The notes under the pieces were generated by a model, which searched no databases, was not told the origin of the DNA, and saw only the letters and a list, made by a program, of their open reading frames with translations. From positions 124,001 to 188,000 of the forward strand of contig NZ_CANKYH010000007.1 of assembly GCF_947487915.1 (NCBI RefSeq): a stretch of DNA of 64,000 nucleotides. Direction: 5' to 3'. Position numbers and translations under genes: made by a program. The DNA comes from an uncultured Serinicoccus sp. (GTDB taxonomy: Bacteria > Actinomycetota > Actinomycetes > Actinomycetales > Dermatophilaceae). How positions within the stretch are numbered: position 1 is the stretch's first letter; every line of letters begins with the position of its first letter. Positions 18,430 to 26,880 of this stretch are shown here, one piece after another.

Positions 18430-18542
18430 TGCCGTGCGCCCGCCGAGGGCGCACCCACCAGCCTTCCGTGGCGTCAGAGAAGGAGTCCGGGACCGGTCCC
18501 GGGGGACGCCGTGCCGCCGACCCGCCCAGCACCAGCGGCTCG

Positions 18543-18574
18543 GGCGTTCACGTGCGCGGCTGAGCCGGTCCGCC
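18543..18574. repeat. Degenerate single copy of the GTTCACGTG intergenic repeat
   Basis: GCGTTCACGTG followed by CGGCTGAGCCGGTCC repeats the word order of the 51-bp tandem repeat at 22812-22904, with the second half of the palindrome lost (GTTCACGTGCGC). It lies in the 180-bp gap between the NUDIX stop and the M13 promoter. Confidence 0.6.
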
Positions 18575-18609
18575 CCGGGCGCGTCGCGGCATACCTCGCA
18601 GGTATGCCC

Positions 18610-19074
18610 TCAGAGCAGGTCGGTGAGGGCGTCCGGGACGAGGCGGGGCAGGTCGGTGCCGGTGGCCGGCCGCCAGACCCCCAGGTCGGTGGGCGCGTCG
18701 AGCACGGGGTGCGGGCCGGGCCGGTGCATCGCGTCGTCGAGGAAGCGGGCGTCGTGCAGGACCACCCACTCGTGGCCCGGACGGCCGTTGAAGACGAAGA
18801 TGTTCTCCAGCACGGCGACCCGCTGGCCCACCTCGATCTCGGTCTCGAACTCCTCGCGGAACTCTCGGCGCAGCGCCTGCTCGGCGGTCTCCCCGAACTC
18901 GATGCCGCCGCCGGCCGGCCGGTGCAGGCTCTCGCCGCGGGCGGGGTCGAGGTACTCGGTGACGAAGAGGGCGCCGGAGGACGGGTGCCGGATGAGCGCG
19001 AGGGCGAGCACCCGGATGTACGTCGGCGGGAGGTACTGGCTCGCGCTCGGCCCGTCCTCGGTCACGATGTCCAC
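18610..19074 (-). CDS. NUDIX hydrolase
   Basis: The 154-residue protein has the Nudix helix region GGGIEFGETAEQALRREF followed by REEF, preserving G-x5-E-x7-R-E-x-x-E-E. The final G-U of the box is replaced by E-T. The substrate is likely a nucleoside-diphosphate derivative (ADP-ribose-pyrophosphatase-like by length), but this is not certain. I place the start at GTG 19074 because TACAGT sits exactly six bases upstream as a leaderless -10; upstream in-frame codons have no support. It is divergent from the ABC exporter operon, with the two inferred transcription starts about 95 bases apart. Confidence 0.85.
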   Translation of the reverse strand: MDIVTEDGPSASQYLPPTYIRVLALALIRHPSSGALFVTEYLDPARGESLHRPAGGGIEFGETAEQALRREFREEFETEIEVGQRVAVLENIFVFNGRPGHEWVVLHDARFLDDAMHRPGPHPVLDAPTDLGVWRPATGTDLPRLVPDALTDLL

Positions 19075-19080
19075 CGGGCC

Positions 19081-19086
19081 ACTGTA
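19081..19086 (-). promoter_or_regulatory. Leaderless -10 box of the NUDIX gene
   Basis: TACAGT lies six bases before the GTG at 19074 and decides that start. Confidence 0.5.
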
Positions 19087-19155
19087 GGGCCAGGCACCGC
19101 CCCTGCGCGTGCGACCGCCGGGCCCAGGACCTCCCCCCGGGCCGCGCCACAGGAG

Positions 19156-19161
19156 TAGCGT
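19156..19161 (+). promoter_or_regulatory. Leaderless -10 box of the ABC exporter operon
   Basis: TAGCGT lies seven bases before the ATG at 19169. An AGGAG occurs just before it but is too far from the start to act as a ribosome site. Confidence 0.5.
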
Positions 19162-19168
19162 CCGCCTC

Positions 19169-20059
19169 ATGAACGCCATCGAGCTCCAGGCGGTGACCAA
19201 GCGGTTCGGGCGCACCACCGCCCTCGACGGGCTGACGATGCAGGTGGCGACGGGTGAGGTGCACGGCTTCCTCGGCCCGAACGGCTCCGGCAAGTCGACG
19301 ACGATCCGGGTGCTGCTCGGGCTGCTGCGGGCCGACTCCGGCACCGCCCGGCTCCTGGGCGGCGACCCGTGGTCGGACGCCCCCGCGCTGCACCGCCGCC
19401 TGGCCTACGTCCCCGGCGACGTGGCCCTGTGGCCCAACCTCACCGGGGGCGAGGTCATCGACCTCCTGGGGCGGCTGCGCGGGGGCACCGACCCGGCGCG
19501 CCGGGCGGCGCTGCTGGAGCGCTTCGACCTCGACCCCACCAAGAAGGGCACGACCTACTCCAAGGGCAACCGGCAGAAGGTCGCGCTCGTCGCCGCCCTG
19601 GCCTCGGACGTCGAGCTGCTGCTCCTCGACGAGCCCACCAGCGGGCTCGACCCGCTCATGGAGGCGCAGTTCCGCGCGGTCATCGCCGATGAGCGCGGGC
19701 GCGGCCGCACCGTGCTGCTCTCCAGCCACATCCTCTCCGAGGTGGAGCACCTGTGCGACCGGGTGTCGATCATCCGCTCCGGCCAGGTCGTGGAGTCCGG
19801 CACCCTCGCCGAGCTGCGCCACCTCACCCGCACGCTCGTCGTCGCCGAGCTGGCCGCCCCCGTCCCGGAGGGCCTGGCCACGGCACCCGGCGTCCACGAC
19901 GCCGAGCTCGACGGCCACCGCATCACCTGCCAGGTGGACGACACCGAGCTCGGCCAGGTCATGTCGCGGCTGTCCGCGCTCGGGATCCGGTCGATCACCT
20001 CGACGCCCCCGACGCTGGAGGAGCTCTTCCTACGGCACTACGACGAGTCCGGGCGATGA
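19169..20059 (+). CDS. ABC transporter ATP-binding protein (drug-exporter type)
   Basis: The 296-residue nucleotide-binding subunit has Walker [11 protein letters not shown], the Q-loop region [18 protein letters not shown], the signature [15 protein letters not shown] (the S-K-G-N-R-Q-K form seen in DrrA/BcrA-type exporters), Walker [14 protein letters not shown] and the switch histidine in [16 protein letters not shown]. The C-terminal 70 residues are the regulatory extension common in this group. Together with the overlapping permease gene it should form an ATP-driven exporter in the cytoplasmic membrane. The substrate is unknown. Confidence 0.92.
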   Translation: MNAIELQAVTKRFGRTTALDGLTMQVATGEVHGFLGPNGSGKSTTIRVLLGLLRADSGTARLLGGDPWSDAPALHRRLAYVPGDVALWPNLTGGEVIDLLGRLRGGTDPARRAALLERFDLDPTKKGTTYSKGNRQKVALVAALASDVELLLLDEPTSGLDPLMEAQFRAVIADERGRGRTVLLSSHILSEVEHLCDRVSIIRSGQVVESGTLAELRHLTRTLVVAELAAPVPEGLATAPGVHDAELDGHRITCQVDDTELGQVMSRLSALGIRSITSTPPTLEELFLRHYDESGR

Positions 20060-21651
20060 CCGGGCTGGGCTCCCTGGTGCGGCTCGCGCTGCGGCGCAGC
20101 CGGTGGTTCTACCTCGCCTGGGTGCTCGCCCTCACCGCGGTGGTGCCGCTCACGGCGGCGGCCTACGAGCAGATCGTCGACCCCGGCAACGCCGACCTGC
20201 TCATCGCGACGATGACCAACAACCCGACCATGCGGGCCATGCTCGGGCCGCCGGTGGACCTCACCAGCGCCGGCGGGTTCACGGTATGGCGCGTGGGCAC
20301 CTTCGCCGCCGCCATGGCCGGGATCATGGCGGTCCTCGGCGTGGTCCGCTCCACCCGGGCGGAGGAGGAGGACGGGCGCACCGAGCTGCTGCGCTCCGGC
20401 GCGACCGGTCGGCACGCCCCGCTGGTCGCCGGGGTGCTCGTCGCGCTCCTCGCCTGCGCGGCGCTCGGGGTGGCGGTGGCGGCCTCGATGACGGCCGTCG
20501 GGGAGCCGGTCGCCGGCTCGGTGGCCTTCGGCGCGGGGCTGGCGCTGGTCGGAGCGACCTTCGCCGGCGTCGGGGCGGTCGCCGCCCAGCTCACCGCCTC
20601 GGCGCGCACCGCCAAGGCGCTGGGCCTGTGGACCCTCGCCGCGGCATACACCCTGCGGGCCGTGGCCGACGGCTCGACCGACGAGGCGGTGCGTCAGCTC
20701 GCGTGGGGGTCGCCGGTGCAGTGGATGGCGCTGACCAGGCCGTATGCCGACGAGCGCTGGTGGGTGCTCGCGCTCCCCGCGGTGACGGCGGTGGTGCTGC
20801 TGACGCTGGCCGTGGGGCTGGAGACGCGGCGGGACCACGGGTCCGGGCTGTGGGCGGCGCGGCGGGGCCGGGCCGAGGCGGTGGCCTCCCTGGCCACCCC
20901 GGGGGCGCTGGTCCGGCGACTCCAGCGCGGGCAGGTGATCGGCTGGACCATCGGGCTGCTGCTCTTCGCCCTGGCGATGGGGTCGCTGTCGACGGCCTTC
21001 GACGACATGCTCGAGCAGGTGCCCCAGCTGCGCCTGATCTTCCAGCGGATGGGCGGCGGCGCCGAGCAGCTCGTCGACGCGTTCTTCGTGGCCCTGCTGT
21101 CGATCGTGGCCGTGCTCATCGCCGTCGTCGCGGTCCAGCTCTTCTCCCGGCTCGCGGCCGAGGAGGAGCGTGGCCACGCCGAGCTGGTGCTCTCGACCGG
21201 GGCCACGCGGGGGCGGCTGCTCGGGGCCTACCTGCTCGTCGCCGCGCTCGCCCCGGCGCTGATGCTGGTCGCGGTCGGCGCGGTCATGGCGCTCAACCAG
21301 GCCCGCGCCACCGGCGACTGGGGCATCGTGGCGGAGGTGGCCGGCGCCGGGGCGGCGCTCGCGCCGGGCGGCCTGCTGGTGCTCGGCATCGCCGTGCTGC
21401 TGCACGGGTGGGCGCCGAGGCTGGCCTGGCTGACCTGGGTGGTCGTGGCCTGGAGCCTCGTCATGGTCTGGGTCGGGGCGGCGCTGGACCTGCCGGAGTG
21501 GCTGACCGAGCTGACCCCCTGGTCGCCACTGCCGCAGCTGCCGGTGGAGGACATGGACTGGCTCGCCGTCCTGGGGATGACCGGCCTGGCCGCGCTGCTG
21601 CTCGGCCTCGGTGCCGTGGGCTACCGCCGCCGCGACATCACCAGCACCTGA
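20056..21651 (+). CDS. ABC exporter permease, two-halved polyketide-exporter type
   Basis: The 531-residue integral membrane protein has about 12 hydrophobic segments in two similar halves. Each half contains an [19 protein letters not shown] or [19 protein letters not shown] block, the duplicated E-x-G-x-x-E-L motif of the tetronasin/polyketide ABC exporter permeases. Such permeases pair with a single type of ATPase subunit, encoded here immediately upstream with an ATGA overlap. It probably exports an antibiotic or lipid-like compound; in a core-genome context it may be housekeeping. It is followed by a 32-bp repeat array and is convergent with HMG-CoA lyase. Confidence 0.88.
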   Translation: MTGLGSLVRLALRRSRWFYLAWVLALTAVVPLTAAAYEQIVDPGNADLLIATMTNNPTMRAMLGPPVDLTSAGGFTVWRVGTFAAAMAGIMAVLGVVRSTRAEEEDGRTELLRSGATGRHAPLVAGVLVALLACAALGVAVAASMTAVGEPVAGSVAFGAGLALVGATFAGVGAVAAQLTASARTAKALGLWTLAAAYTLRAVADGSTDEAVRQLAWGSPVQWMALTRPYADERWWVLALPAVTAVVLLTLAVGLETRRDHGSGLWAARRGRAEAVASLATPGALVRRLQRGQVIGWTIGLLLFALAMGSLSTAFDDMLEQVPQLRLIFQRMGGGAEQLVDAFFVALLSIVAVLIAVVAVQLFSRLAAEEERGHAELVLSTGATRGRLLGAYLLVAALAPALMLVAVGAVMALNQARATGDWGIVAEVAGAGAALAPGGLLVLGIAVLLHGWAPRLAWLTWVVVAWSLVMVWVGAALDLPEWLTELTPWSPLPQLPVEDMDWLAVLGMTGLAALLLGLGAVGYRRRDITST

Positions 21652-21660
21652 CGCACGACC

Positions 21661-21750
21661 CACCGAGCGCCGCACATGGTTGCCCCCCGGACCACCGAGC
21701 GCCGCACATGGTTGCCCCCCGGACCACCGAGCGCCGCACATGGTTGCCCC
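21661..21750. repeat. 32-bp tandem repeat array, locus 1 (3 copies)
   Basis: Three head-to-tail units start at 21661, 21693 and 21725. Each is CACCGAGCGCCGC followed by ACATGGTTGCC and an 8-bp linker (CCCCGGAC). The copies are essentially identical. The array fills most of the gap between the convergent ABC permease and HMG-CoA lyase genes. The same core recurs at 26689, 36845 and, reversed, at 38980. Confidence 0.95.
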
Positions 21751-21777
21751 GGAGCACCCGCGCGGCGCCGCGACGGC

Positions 21778-22716
21778 TCAGTCGCCGGCGAGCGCCTTGA
21801 CCACGCGCGAGGGGGCGGGGCGGCCGAGCTGCTCGGCCATCCAGGTGCTCGTGGTGACGAGAGCGTCCAGGTCGGCGCCGTGCTCGATGCCCAGCCCGTC
21901 CAGCGCCCACACCAGGTCCTCGGTGGCCAGGTTGCCGGTCGCCGACTTCGCATAGGGGCACCCGCCGAGCCCGCCGGTCGAGGCGTCGACGACCCGCACC
22001 CCGCGACGGATCGCGGTCATGGTGTTGGCGAGCGCCTGGCCGTAGGTGTCGTGGAAGTGCACGGCGACCTGCTCCATACCGATCCCCGCGTCGTCCAGGG
22101 CGTCGAGCAGCCGCAGGACGTGCCCGCTCGTCCCGACACCGATCGTGTCGCCGAGGGACAGCTGGTCGCAGCCGAGGTCCATGAGGCGGGAGCAGGCGTC
22201 CACCACCTGCTCGACCGGCACCGGCCCCTCCCACGGGTCGCCGAAGCACATCGAGACGTAGGCGCGCACCCAGGCGCCGGCGTCGAGGGACCGCTTCACG
22301 ACCGGGGCGAACATCTCCACCGACGCGGCCACCGAGCGGTTGAGGTTCTTCTGCGCGAAGGTCTCGGTGGCGCTGCCGAAGATCGCGACCGAGGTGACGC
22401 CCTTCTCCAGCGCCCGGTCGAGGCCCCGCTCGTTGGGGACGAGGACCGGGCGCTGCTGCCCCAGACCGTCCTCGCCCAGCAGGTCGAGCAGCTCCTCGGC
22501 ATCGCCCAGCTGGGGCACCCACGTCTGCGGGACAAAGCTGGTGAGCTCGACCGTGCTCAGCCCGGCGGCCAGCAGGCGCCGCACGAACTCGGCCTTGACG
22601 GGCGTGGGCACGACGGACTTCTCGTTCTGCAGGCCGTCACGCGGGCCGACCTCGTAGATGGTGACGCGGTCCGGCATCCCTGGCGTCGGCTCGGTCATCG
22701 GCAGCGTGCGCGTCAT
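21778..22716 (-). CDS. Hydroxymethylglutaryl-CoA lyase
   Basis: The 312-residue aldolase of the DRE-TIM/HMGL family cleaves HMG-CoA to acetyl-CoA and acetoacetate, in leucine or ketone metabolism. Motifs are YEVGPRDGLQNE (metal-binding D and catalytic R-D), VAIFGSATETF, the H-x-H metal ligands in VAVHFHDTYGQALAN, and the diagnostic GGLGGCPYAKSATGN loop with the active-site cysteine. The ATG at 22716 is used; a second Met six residues in is possible. No acyl-CoA carboxylase or dehydrogenase genes flank it, so it is an isolated pathway gene here. Confidence 0.93.
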   Translation of the reverse strand: MTRTLPMTEPTPGMPDRVTIYEVGPRDGLQNEKSVVPTPVKAEFVRRLLAAGLSTVELTSFVPQTWVPQLGDAEELLDLLGEDGLGQQRPVLVPNERGLDRALEKGVTSVAIFGSATETFAQKNLNRSVAASVEMFAPVVKRSLDAGAWVRAYVSMCFGDPWEGPVPVEQVVDACSRLMDLGCDQLSLGDTIGVGTSGHVLRLLDALDDAGIGMEQVAVHFHDTYGQALANTMTAIRRGVRVVDASTGGLGGCPYAKSATGNLATEDLVWALDGLGIEHGADLDALVTTSTWMAEQLGRPAPSRVVKALAGD

Positions 22717-22811
22717 GGCGCCAGCCTGTCAGATGCCGTCGGGGCAGGGGCGCCTGCGACGAGGGCCGACGGCAGGTGTGCCCGTGACCCGGTGGACCGA
22801 GGGGTATGGGC

Positions 22812-22904
22812 GGGTCGTCGGCCCAGGCGTTCACGTGAACGGCTGAGCCGGTCCGGCCGGGCGTGTCGTCGGCCCAGGCGTTCACGTGAACGGCTGAGCC
22901 GGTC
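22812..22904. repeat. 51-bp tandem repeat with GTTCACGTGAAC palindrome (2 copies)
   Basis: The perfect 12-bp palindrome GTTCACGTGAAC occurs at 22829-22840 and 22880-22891, 51 bases apart. Each is preceded by GTCGTCGGCCCAGGC and followed by GGCTGAGCCGGTC. A degenerate third copy is at 18543. The location is the gap between ribH (3' end) and the HMG-CoA lyase start; both genes run leftward, so the repeats lie downstream of the riboflavin operon and upstream of HMG-CoA lyase. Confidence 0.9.
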
Positions 22905-22925
22905 GGAGGGTGGAGACTGCACGCC

Positions 22926-23387
22926 TCAGCGCAGGGCGAGCGCGGTGGCGACGGCGGCGGTGGCCGCCTCGTGCCCCTTGTCCTCCTGCGACTCCGGCAG
23001 GCCCGCCCGGTCCAGCGCCTGGGCCTCGTCGTCGCAGGTCAGGACGCCGAAGCCCACGGGCACACCGGTGTCCACGCTCACCTGGGTGAGCCCGGAGGTC
23101 GCCGCCTGGCACACGTAGTCGAAGTGCGGGGTGCCCCCGCGGACGACGACGCCGAGGGCGACGACCGCGTCATACCCCTCCCGGGCCAGGCGCGCGGCGG
23201 CCACCGGCAGCTCGAAGCTGCCCGGCACCCGCACCTCGCGGACGTCCTCGACGCCGGCCTCCTGCAGCCCTCGCCGCGACCCGTCCAGCAGGCCGTCCAT
23301 GACCGTGGTGTGCCAGGACGCCGCGACCACGGCGACCCGTAGGCCGCGTCCGTCGACGCTGATGGTGGGGGCTCCGTGGCCGCTCAT
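22926..23387 (-). CDS. ribH: 6,7-dimethyl-8-ribityllumazine synthase
   Basis: The 153-residue enzyme condenses 5-amino-6-ribitylaminouracil with 3,4-dihydroxy-2-butanone 4-phosphate, the penultimate riboflavin step. It shows [34 protein letters not shown], the phosphate-binding [15 protein letters not shown] with the catalytic histidine, and [16 protein letters not shown]. It assembles into capsids or pentamers in other species. The ATG at 23387 has AGGAG seven bases upstream and overlaps the ribBA stop (ATGA). It is the last gene of the rib operon. Confidence 0.96.
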   Translation of the reverse strand: MSGHGAPTISVDGRGLRVAVVAASWHTTVMDGLLDGSRRGLQEAGVEDVREVRVPGSFELPVAAARLAREGYDAVVALGVVVRGGTPHFDYVCQAATSGLTQVSVDTGVPVGFGVLTCDDEAQALDRAGLPESQEDKGHEAATAAVATALALR

Positions 23388-24706
23388 GCTGTGCTCCTGC
23401 TCTCGTGGGTCTGGCGGGGATCGTCGGTGCTGGACAGAGGCGTCTGGGGCCCGTCGCCCGGGAACCGGTGTCCAGACGTGCCGGCCGGGGCATGCGCCGC
23501 CGGGTCCGACAGGTGGGGCAGGTGCCCCAGCCGCTCGACCTTGGTGCGCAGGTATGCCGCCGCCTCGGCCGGCGCGGGCCGTCCGGAGGGCACCATCTCG
23601 GCGACGGTGAGGCCCAGTCCGGTGAGCGCCGCCACCTTGTCCGGGTTGTGCGTCAGCAGGCGCAGCGGCCGACCGGCCAGGCCGAGGTCCTCGAGGATCG
23701 CGGCGGCGGCCGTGTGGTCGCGGGCGTCCACCGGCAGCCCCAGCGCCTCCTGCGCGGCGACGGTGTCGAGGCCGTGGTCCTGCTGGGCGTAGGCGCGCAG
23801 CTTGTCGATGATGCCGACGCCGCGACCCTCGTGGCCGCGCAGGTAGACGACGGCGCCGCCCTCGCGGGCGACCCGGGCCAGGGCGTCCTGCAGCTGCGGG
23901 CCGCAGTCGCAGCGGCGCGACCCCAGGGCCTCCCCCGTGAGGCACTCGGAGTGCACGCGCACCAGCGGCCGCGGGCCGGGGTCCGGGTGCCCGAGCAGGG
24001 CGAGGTGCTCGACGCCGGTGACGAGGTCGCGGTAGCCGTGGACGACGAGCTCGCCGTGCTCGGTCGGCAGGACCGAGCTGGCGACGCGCTCCACCCGGTC
24101 GTGCCGCCGCCGGTAGGCGACGAGCTCGGCGATGGTGATGACGGGCAGGTCGTGCTCGGCGGCCAGGGCGTGCACCTGGGGCCCGCGCAGCATCTCGCCC
24201 TCGTCGTCGACCAGCTCGCCGATGACCCCGACCGGGGCGAGCCCGGCGAGCCGGCACAGGTCGACGGTCGCCTCGGTGTGCCCGGGCCGGGTCAGCACCC
24301 CGCCCGCACGGGCGCGCAGCGGGATGAGGTGCCCGGGCCGGCGCAGGTCGGCCGGACCGCTGGCCGGGTCGGCGAGCACCCGGGCGGTGCGGCAGCGGTC
24401 ACCGGCGCTGATGCCGGTGGTGACGCCGGCCGCCGCGTCCACGGTGACGGTGTAGGCCGTGCGCAGGTGGTCCTCGTTGTCGCGCACCATGAGCGGCAGG
24501 TCGAGGCGGTCGGCCACCTCCGCCGGCAGCGGCGCGCACAGGAACCCCGAGGTGTGCCGCACCGCCCAGCCCGTCCACGCCGGGGTCAGCGTCTGCGCGG
24601 AGAGCACGACGTCGCCCTCGTTCTCCCGGTCCTCGTCGTCGAGCACCAGCACCGGACGTCCCTCGCGCAGCGCCGCCAGCGCCTGCGGCAGTCCCGCGGC
24701 GCTCAT
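23384..24706 (-). CDS. ribBA: Bifunctional DHBP synthase / GTP cyclohydrolase II
   Basis: The 440 residues fuse two enzymes. The RibB domain (1-205) has [16 protein letters not shown], with acidic metal ligands, and [11 protein letters not shown]. The RibA domain (210-400) has [19 protein letters not shown], with the zinc-binding cysteines, then [12 protein letters not shown] and [12 protein letters not shown]. It produces both riboflavin precursors, DHBP from ribulose 5-phosphate and the pyrimidine from GTP. The C-terminal 40 residues after about 400 are Ser/Thr/Pro-rich and probably disordered. Its start overlaps the ribE stop and its stop overlaps the ribH start, both as ATGA. Confidence 0.96.
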   Translation of the reverse strand: MSAAGLPQALAALREGRPVLVLDDEDRENEGDVVLSAQTLTPAWTGWAVRHTSGFLCAPLPAEVADRLDLPLMVRDNEDHLRTAYTVTVDAAAGVTTGISAGDRCRTARVLADPASGPADLRRPGHLIPLRARAGGVLTRPGHTEATVDLCRLAGLAPVGVIGELVDDEGEMLRGPQVHALAAEHDLPVITIAELVAYRRRHDRVERVASSVLPTEHGELVVHGYRDLVTGVEHLALLGHPDPGPRPLVRVHSECLTGEALGSRRCDCGPQLQDALARVAREGGAVVYLRGHEGRGVGIIDKLRAYAQQDHGLDTVAAQEALGLPVDARDHTAAAAILEDLGLAGRPLRLLTHNPDKVAALTGLGLTVAEMVPSGRPAPAEAAAYLRTKVERLGHLPHLSDPAAHAPAGTSGHRFPGDGPQTPLSSTDDPRQTHESRSTA

Positions 24707-25302
24707 CGGTCCAGCTCCGGGTCGAGCAGCCGCTCGGCATACTTGGCGAGCACGTCCACCTCGACGTTGAGCGCGTCACCGGGCTGGCGGTGGCCCAGCG
24801 TCGTGAGGTCCAGCGTGGTGGGGATGAGCGAGACCTCGAACCAGTCCCGGCCCACGGCCGAGACGGTGAGCGACACCCCGTCGAGGGAGACCGAGCCCTT
24901 GTGGGCGACATAGCGGGCCAGGTGCGGTGGCAGCCCCAGCCGCACCACCTCCCACCTCTCCCCCGGGGTGCGGGAGAGCACGGTCGTGGTGCCGTCGACG
25001 TGGCCCTGGACGATGTGGCCGCCGAGCCGCCCGGTGACCGGCAGCGAGCGCTCCAGGTTGACCGGGTCGCCCGGGGCGAGCGCACCGAGCGTGGTGACGG
25101 CCAGCGTCTCGGCCATGACGTCGGCCTCGAAGCCCTCCTCGGTGTGCCGGGTCACCGTCAGGCAGACCCCGTTGACGCTGATCGAGGCGCCGTGCGTGGC
25201 GTCAGTGACCACCTGGGGGCCGCGGATCTCGACGACGCTGGCGTCCGGGCCGTCGGTCCGGGTGACGAGCGTGCCGAGCTCCTCGACGATGCCGGTGAAC
25301 AT
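24703..25302 (-). CDS. ribE: Riboflavin synthase, alpha subunit
   Basis: The 199-residue protein dismutates two lumazine molecules to riboflavin plus the ribityl pyrimidine. It has the internal duplication expected: MFTGIVEELGT and ISVNGVCLTV in the first barrel, GGHIVQGHVDG and VSLDGVSLTVS in the second. The start MFTGIVEE is diagnostic. The ATG at 25302 shares one base with the ribD stop (TGATG), and the gene overlaps ribBA by four bases. Confidence 0.96.
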   Translation of the reverse strand: MFTGIVEELGTLVTRTDGPDASVVEIRGPQVVTDATHGASISVNGVCLTVTRHTEEGFEADVMAETLAVTTLGALAPGDPVNLERSLPVTGRLGGHIVQGHVDGTTTVLSRTPGERWEVVRLGLPPHLARYVAHKGSVSLDGVSLTVSAVGRDWFEVSLIPTTLDLTTLGHRQPGDALNVEVDVLAKYAERLLDPELDR

Positions 25303-26405
25303 CAGTCCTCCTGGGCGGGGGTGGTGGGGCGCAGCCGCAGCTGCAGGTCGGGGCCGAGCGTGGTGACCTCGACCAGCTCGAGGCGGGCGGCGTCGGCGAT
25401 GGTGCCGATGCCGAGGTCGGGTATGGCGTGCGGGCCGGCACCGAGGAGGGCGGGGGCGAGGTGCACGAGCAGCTCGTCGACGAGCCCGGCGCGCCAGAAC
25501 GCGCCGCCCACCGTCGGGCCGCCCTCCACCAGCACGCTGTGGACGCCCCGCTGACGCAGGTCGGCGAGCACCTCGACCGGGTCGTGGGTGCGCAGGTGGA
25601 CGACCTCGCCGGGGCGGGGGTCGTCCGCGTCGTGGTCGGCGGGTCGGCGGCCGGCGGCGGCGTCCGCGACGGCCGCGGCCAGCCGGGAGCCGACCGGCAG
25701 GTCGCGCGTGCCGACGACGACGCGCAGCGGCTGGTCGGGCGCCAGCATGCCGTTGTCGTCGCGGGCGGTCAGGCCCGGGTCGTCGGCGTGCGCGGTGCCG
25801 GTGCCCACGAGCACGGCACCGACCCGGGAGCGCAGGGCGTGCGCGGCCTCCCGGGCCTGCGGGGAGGTGATCCACCGGCTGGAGCCGTCGGCCGCGGCCA
25901 CCCGGCCGTCCAGCGTGCTGGCGATCTTCCAGGTGACGTGCGGGCGACCGAGGCGGGCGGCGCGGGCCCAGTCGGCGACGACGTCCTCGGCCCCGGGGTG
26001 CGGCTCCCGGCGCACGTCCACCCCACCGGCGGCGAGCACCTGCGCACCGCCGCCCGCGGCGGTGACGTCGGGCACGGCATACACCACCGCGGCGACGCCG
26101 GCCTCGACGAGCGCGGTGGCGCACGGCGGGGTGCGGCCGTGGTGCGTGCAGGGCTCGAGGGTGACGACGGCGGTCGCCCCGCGGGCGCTGCCACCGGCGG
26201 CGGCCAGGGCGGCGGTCTCGGCGTGCGGGGTGCCGGCCCCACGGTGGGCGCCCTCGGCGAGGGTGGAGCCGTCCGGGGCGAGCAGGACGCAGCCGACGCG
26301 GGGGTTGGGGTCCCGGGCGGGGCCGCGGCGGGCCAGCTCGACGGCGCGGTCCAGGGCCCGCTGCAGGGCGGCGTCGGCGATCGTCGACTGCTGGGTGGCG
26401 GTCAC
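25302..26405 (-). CDS. ribD: Bifunctional pyrimidine deaminase/reductase
   Basis: The first gene of the riboflavin operon. Residues 1-145 form the zinc deaminase, with PHAETAAL and LEPCTHHGRTPPCATAL supplying H, C and C ligands. Residues 150-360 form the NADPH-dependent reductase, with KIASTLDGRVAAADGSSRWIT and VLVEGGPTVGGAFWRAGLVDELLVH. It converts the GTP-derived pyrimidine to 5-amino-6-ribitylamino-uracil phosphate. The GTG at 26405 has AAGGAC seven bases upstream. The FMN riboswitch lies about 120 bases upstream on the same strand. Confidence 0.95.
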   Translation of the reverse strand: MTATQQSTIADAALQRALDRAVELARRGPARDPNPRVGCVLLAPDGSTLAEGAHRGAGTPHAETAALAAAGGSARGATAVVTLEPCTHHGRTPPCATALVEAGVAAVVYAVPDVTAAGGGAQVLAAGGVDVRREPHPGAEDVVADWARAARLGRPHVTWKIASTLDGRVAAADGSSRWITSPQAREAAHALRSRVGAVLVGTGTAHADDPGLTARDDNGMLAPDQPLRVVVGTRDLPVGSRLAAAVADAAAGRRPADHDADDPRPGEVVHLRTHDPVEVLADLRQRGVHSVLVEGGPTVGGAFWRAGLVDELLVHLAPALLGAGPHAIPDLGIGTIADAARLELVEVTTLGPDLQLRLRPTTPAQED

Positions 26406-26462
26406 CTCACGTCCTTCCCGGTCGATGCCCGGGGGGCGTGGGGAGGACGAGGTCGGGGCGGG

Positions 26463-26505
26463 TCGTCGCCGAGGTCGGGCCGTCGGCCCGACGAGATGGC
26501 GACGG
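26463..26505 (-). terminator. Candidate expression-platform hairpin of the FMN riboswitch
   Basis: GTCGGGCC (26474-26481) pairs with GGCCCGAC (26485-26492) across three bases, and GTCGCC/GGCGAC extend the stem outside small bulges. It lies between aptamer and ribD, where a terminator or anti-ribosome-site helix would be. There is no U-tract, so termination versus translational control is open. Confidence 0.5.
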
Positions 26506-26525
26506 GAGGACCCGCCGACCCGCGC

Positions 26526-26640
26526 TGCCTCCCTTCCGGACTTTCACCGTCGGTCCTGGAGTTTCACCAGGTCAACCGGCCGCTGGCTGCGGTCGGGTCG
26601 CGGACTGTCACCGCCGGCTCGGAGTTGCACCGACCCCGGA
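26526..26640 (-). promoter_or_regulatory. FMN riboswitch (RFN element)
   Basis: Read on the minus strand, the conserved RFN blocks appear in order. They are GGGGTCGGTGCAACTCC, GGCGGTGACAGTCCGCGACCC, GGTTGACCTGGTGAAACTCC, then ACCGACGGTGAAAGTCCGG and GGGAGGCAGC. These form the six-helix FMN-binding aptamer. Binding of FMN should switch off ribD-ribE-ribBA-ribH expression through the downstream hairpin. Confidence 0.95.
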
Positions 26641-26688
26641 GCGCGTATGTCGTTCGCCACCAGTGTAGACCCGCGTCCGGACCACCCC

Positions 26689-26840
26689 CACCGAGCGCCG
26701 CACATGGTTGCCAGCGCCCCCACCGAGCGCCGCGAATGGTTGCCAGCGCCCCCGCCGAGCGCCGCGCATGGTTGCCAGCGCCCCCACCGAGCGCCGCGAA
26801 TGGTTGCCACCACCCCCACCGAGCGCCGCGCCCTCGGCCC
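26689..26840. repeat. 32-bp tandem repeat array, locus 2 (4 copies plus a partial)
   Basis: Units start at 26689, 26721, 26753 and 26785, and a truncated one at 26817, exactly 32 bases apart. The core is CACCGAGCGCCGC, then two variable bases, then ATGGTTGCC; the linker is AGCGCCCC. The array lies between the divergent riboflavin riboswitch and the XPB helicase and ends about 25 bases before the helicase -10 box. Confidence 0.95.
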
Positions 26841-26864
26841 CCGCGGAATGCGGGAGGGGCGGCA

Positions 26865-26870
26865 TACCGT
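26865..26870 (+). promoter_or_regulatory. -10 box of the XPB helicase gene
   Basis: TACCGT inside a GGCATACC octamer lies ten bases before the ATG at 26881. A transcript from here would have almost no leader. Confidence 0.4.
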
Positions 26871-26880
26871 TGAGCGCACG

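Noticed and set aside
26689..26840. CRISPR array
   Set aside because: The linkers are eight bases and the same within an array, the whole period is 32 bases, and no cas genes are present.
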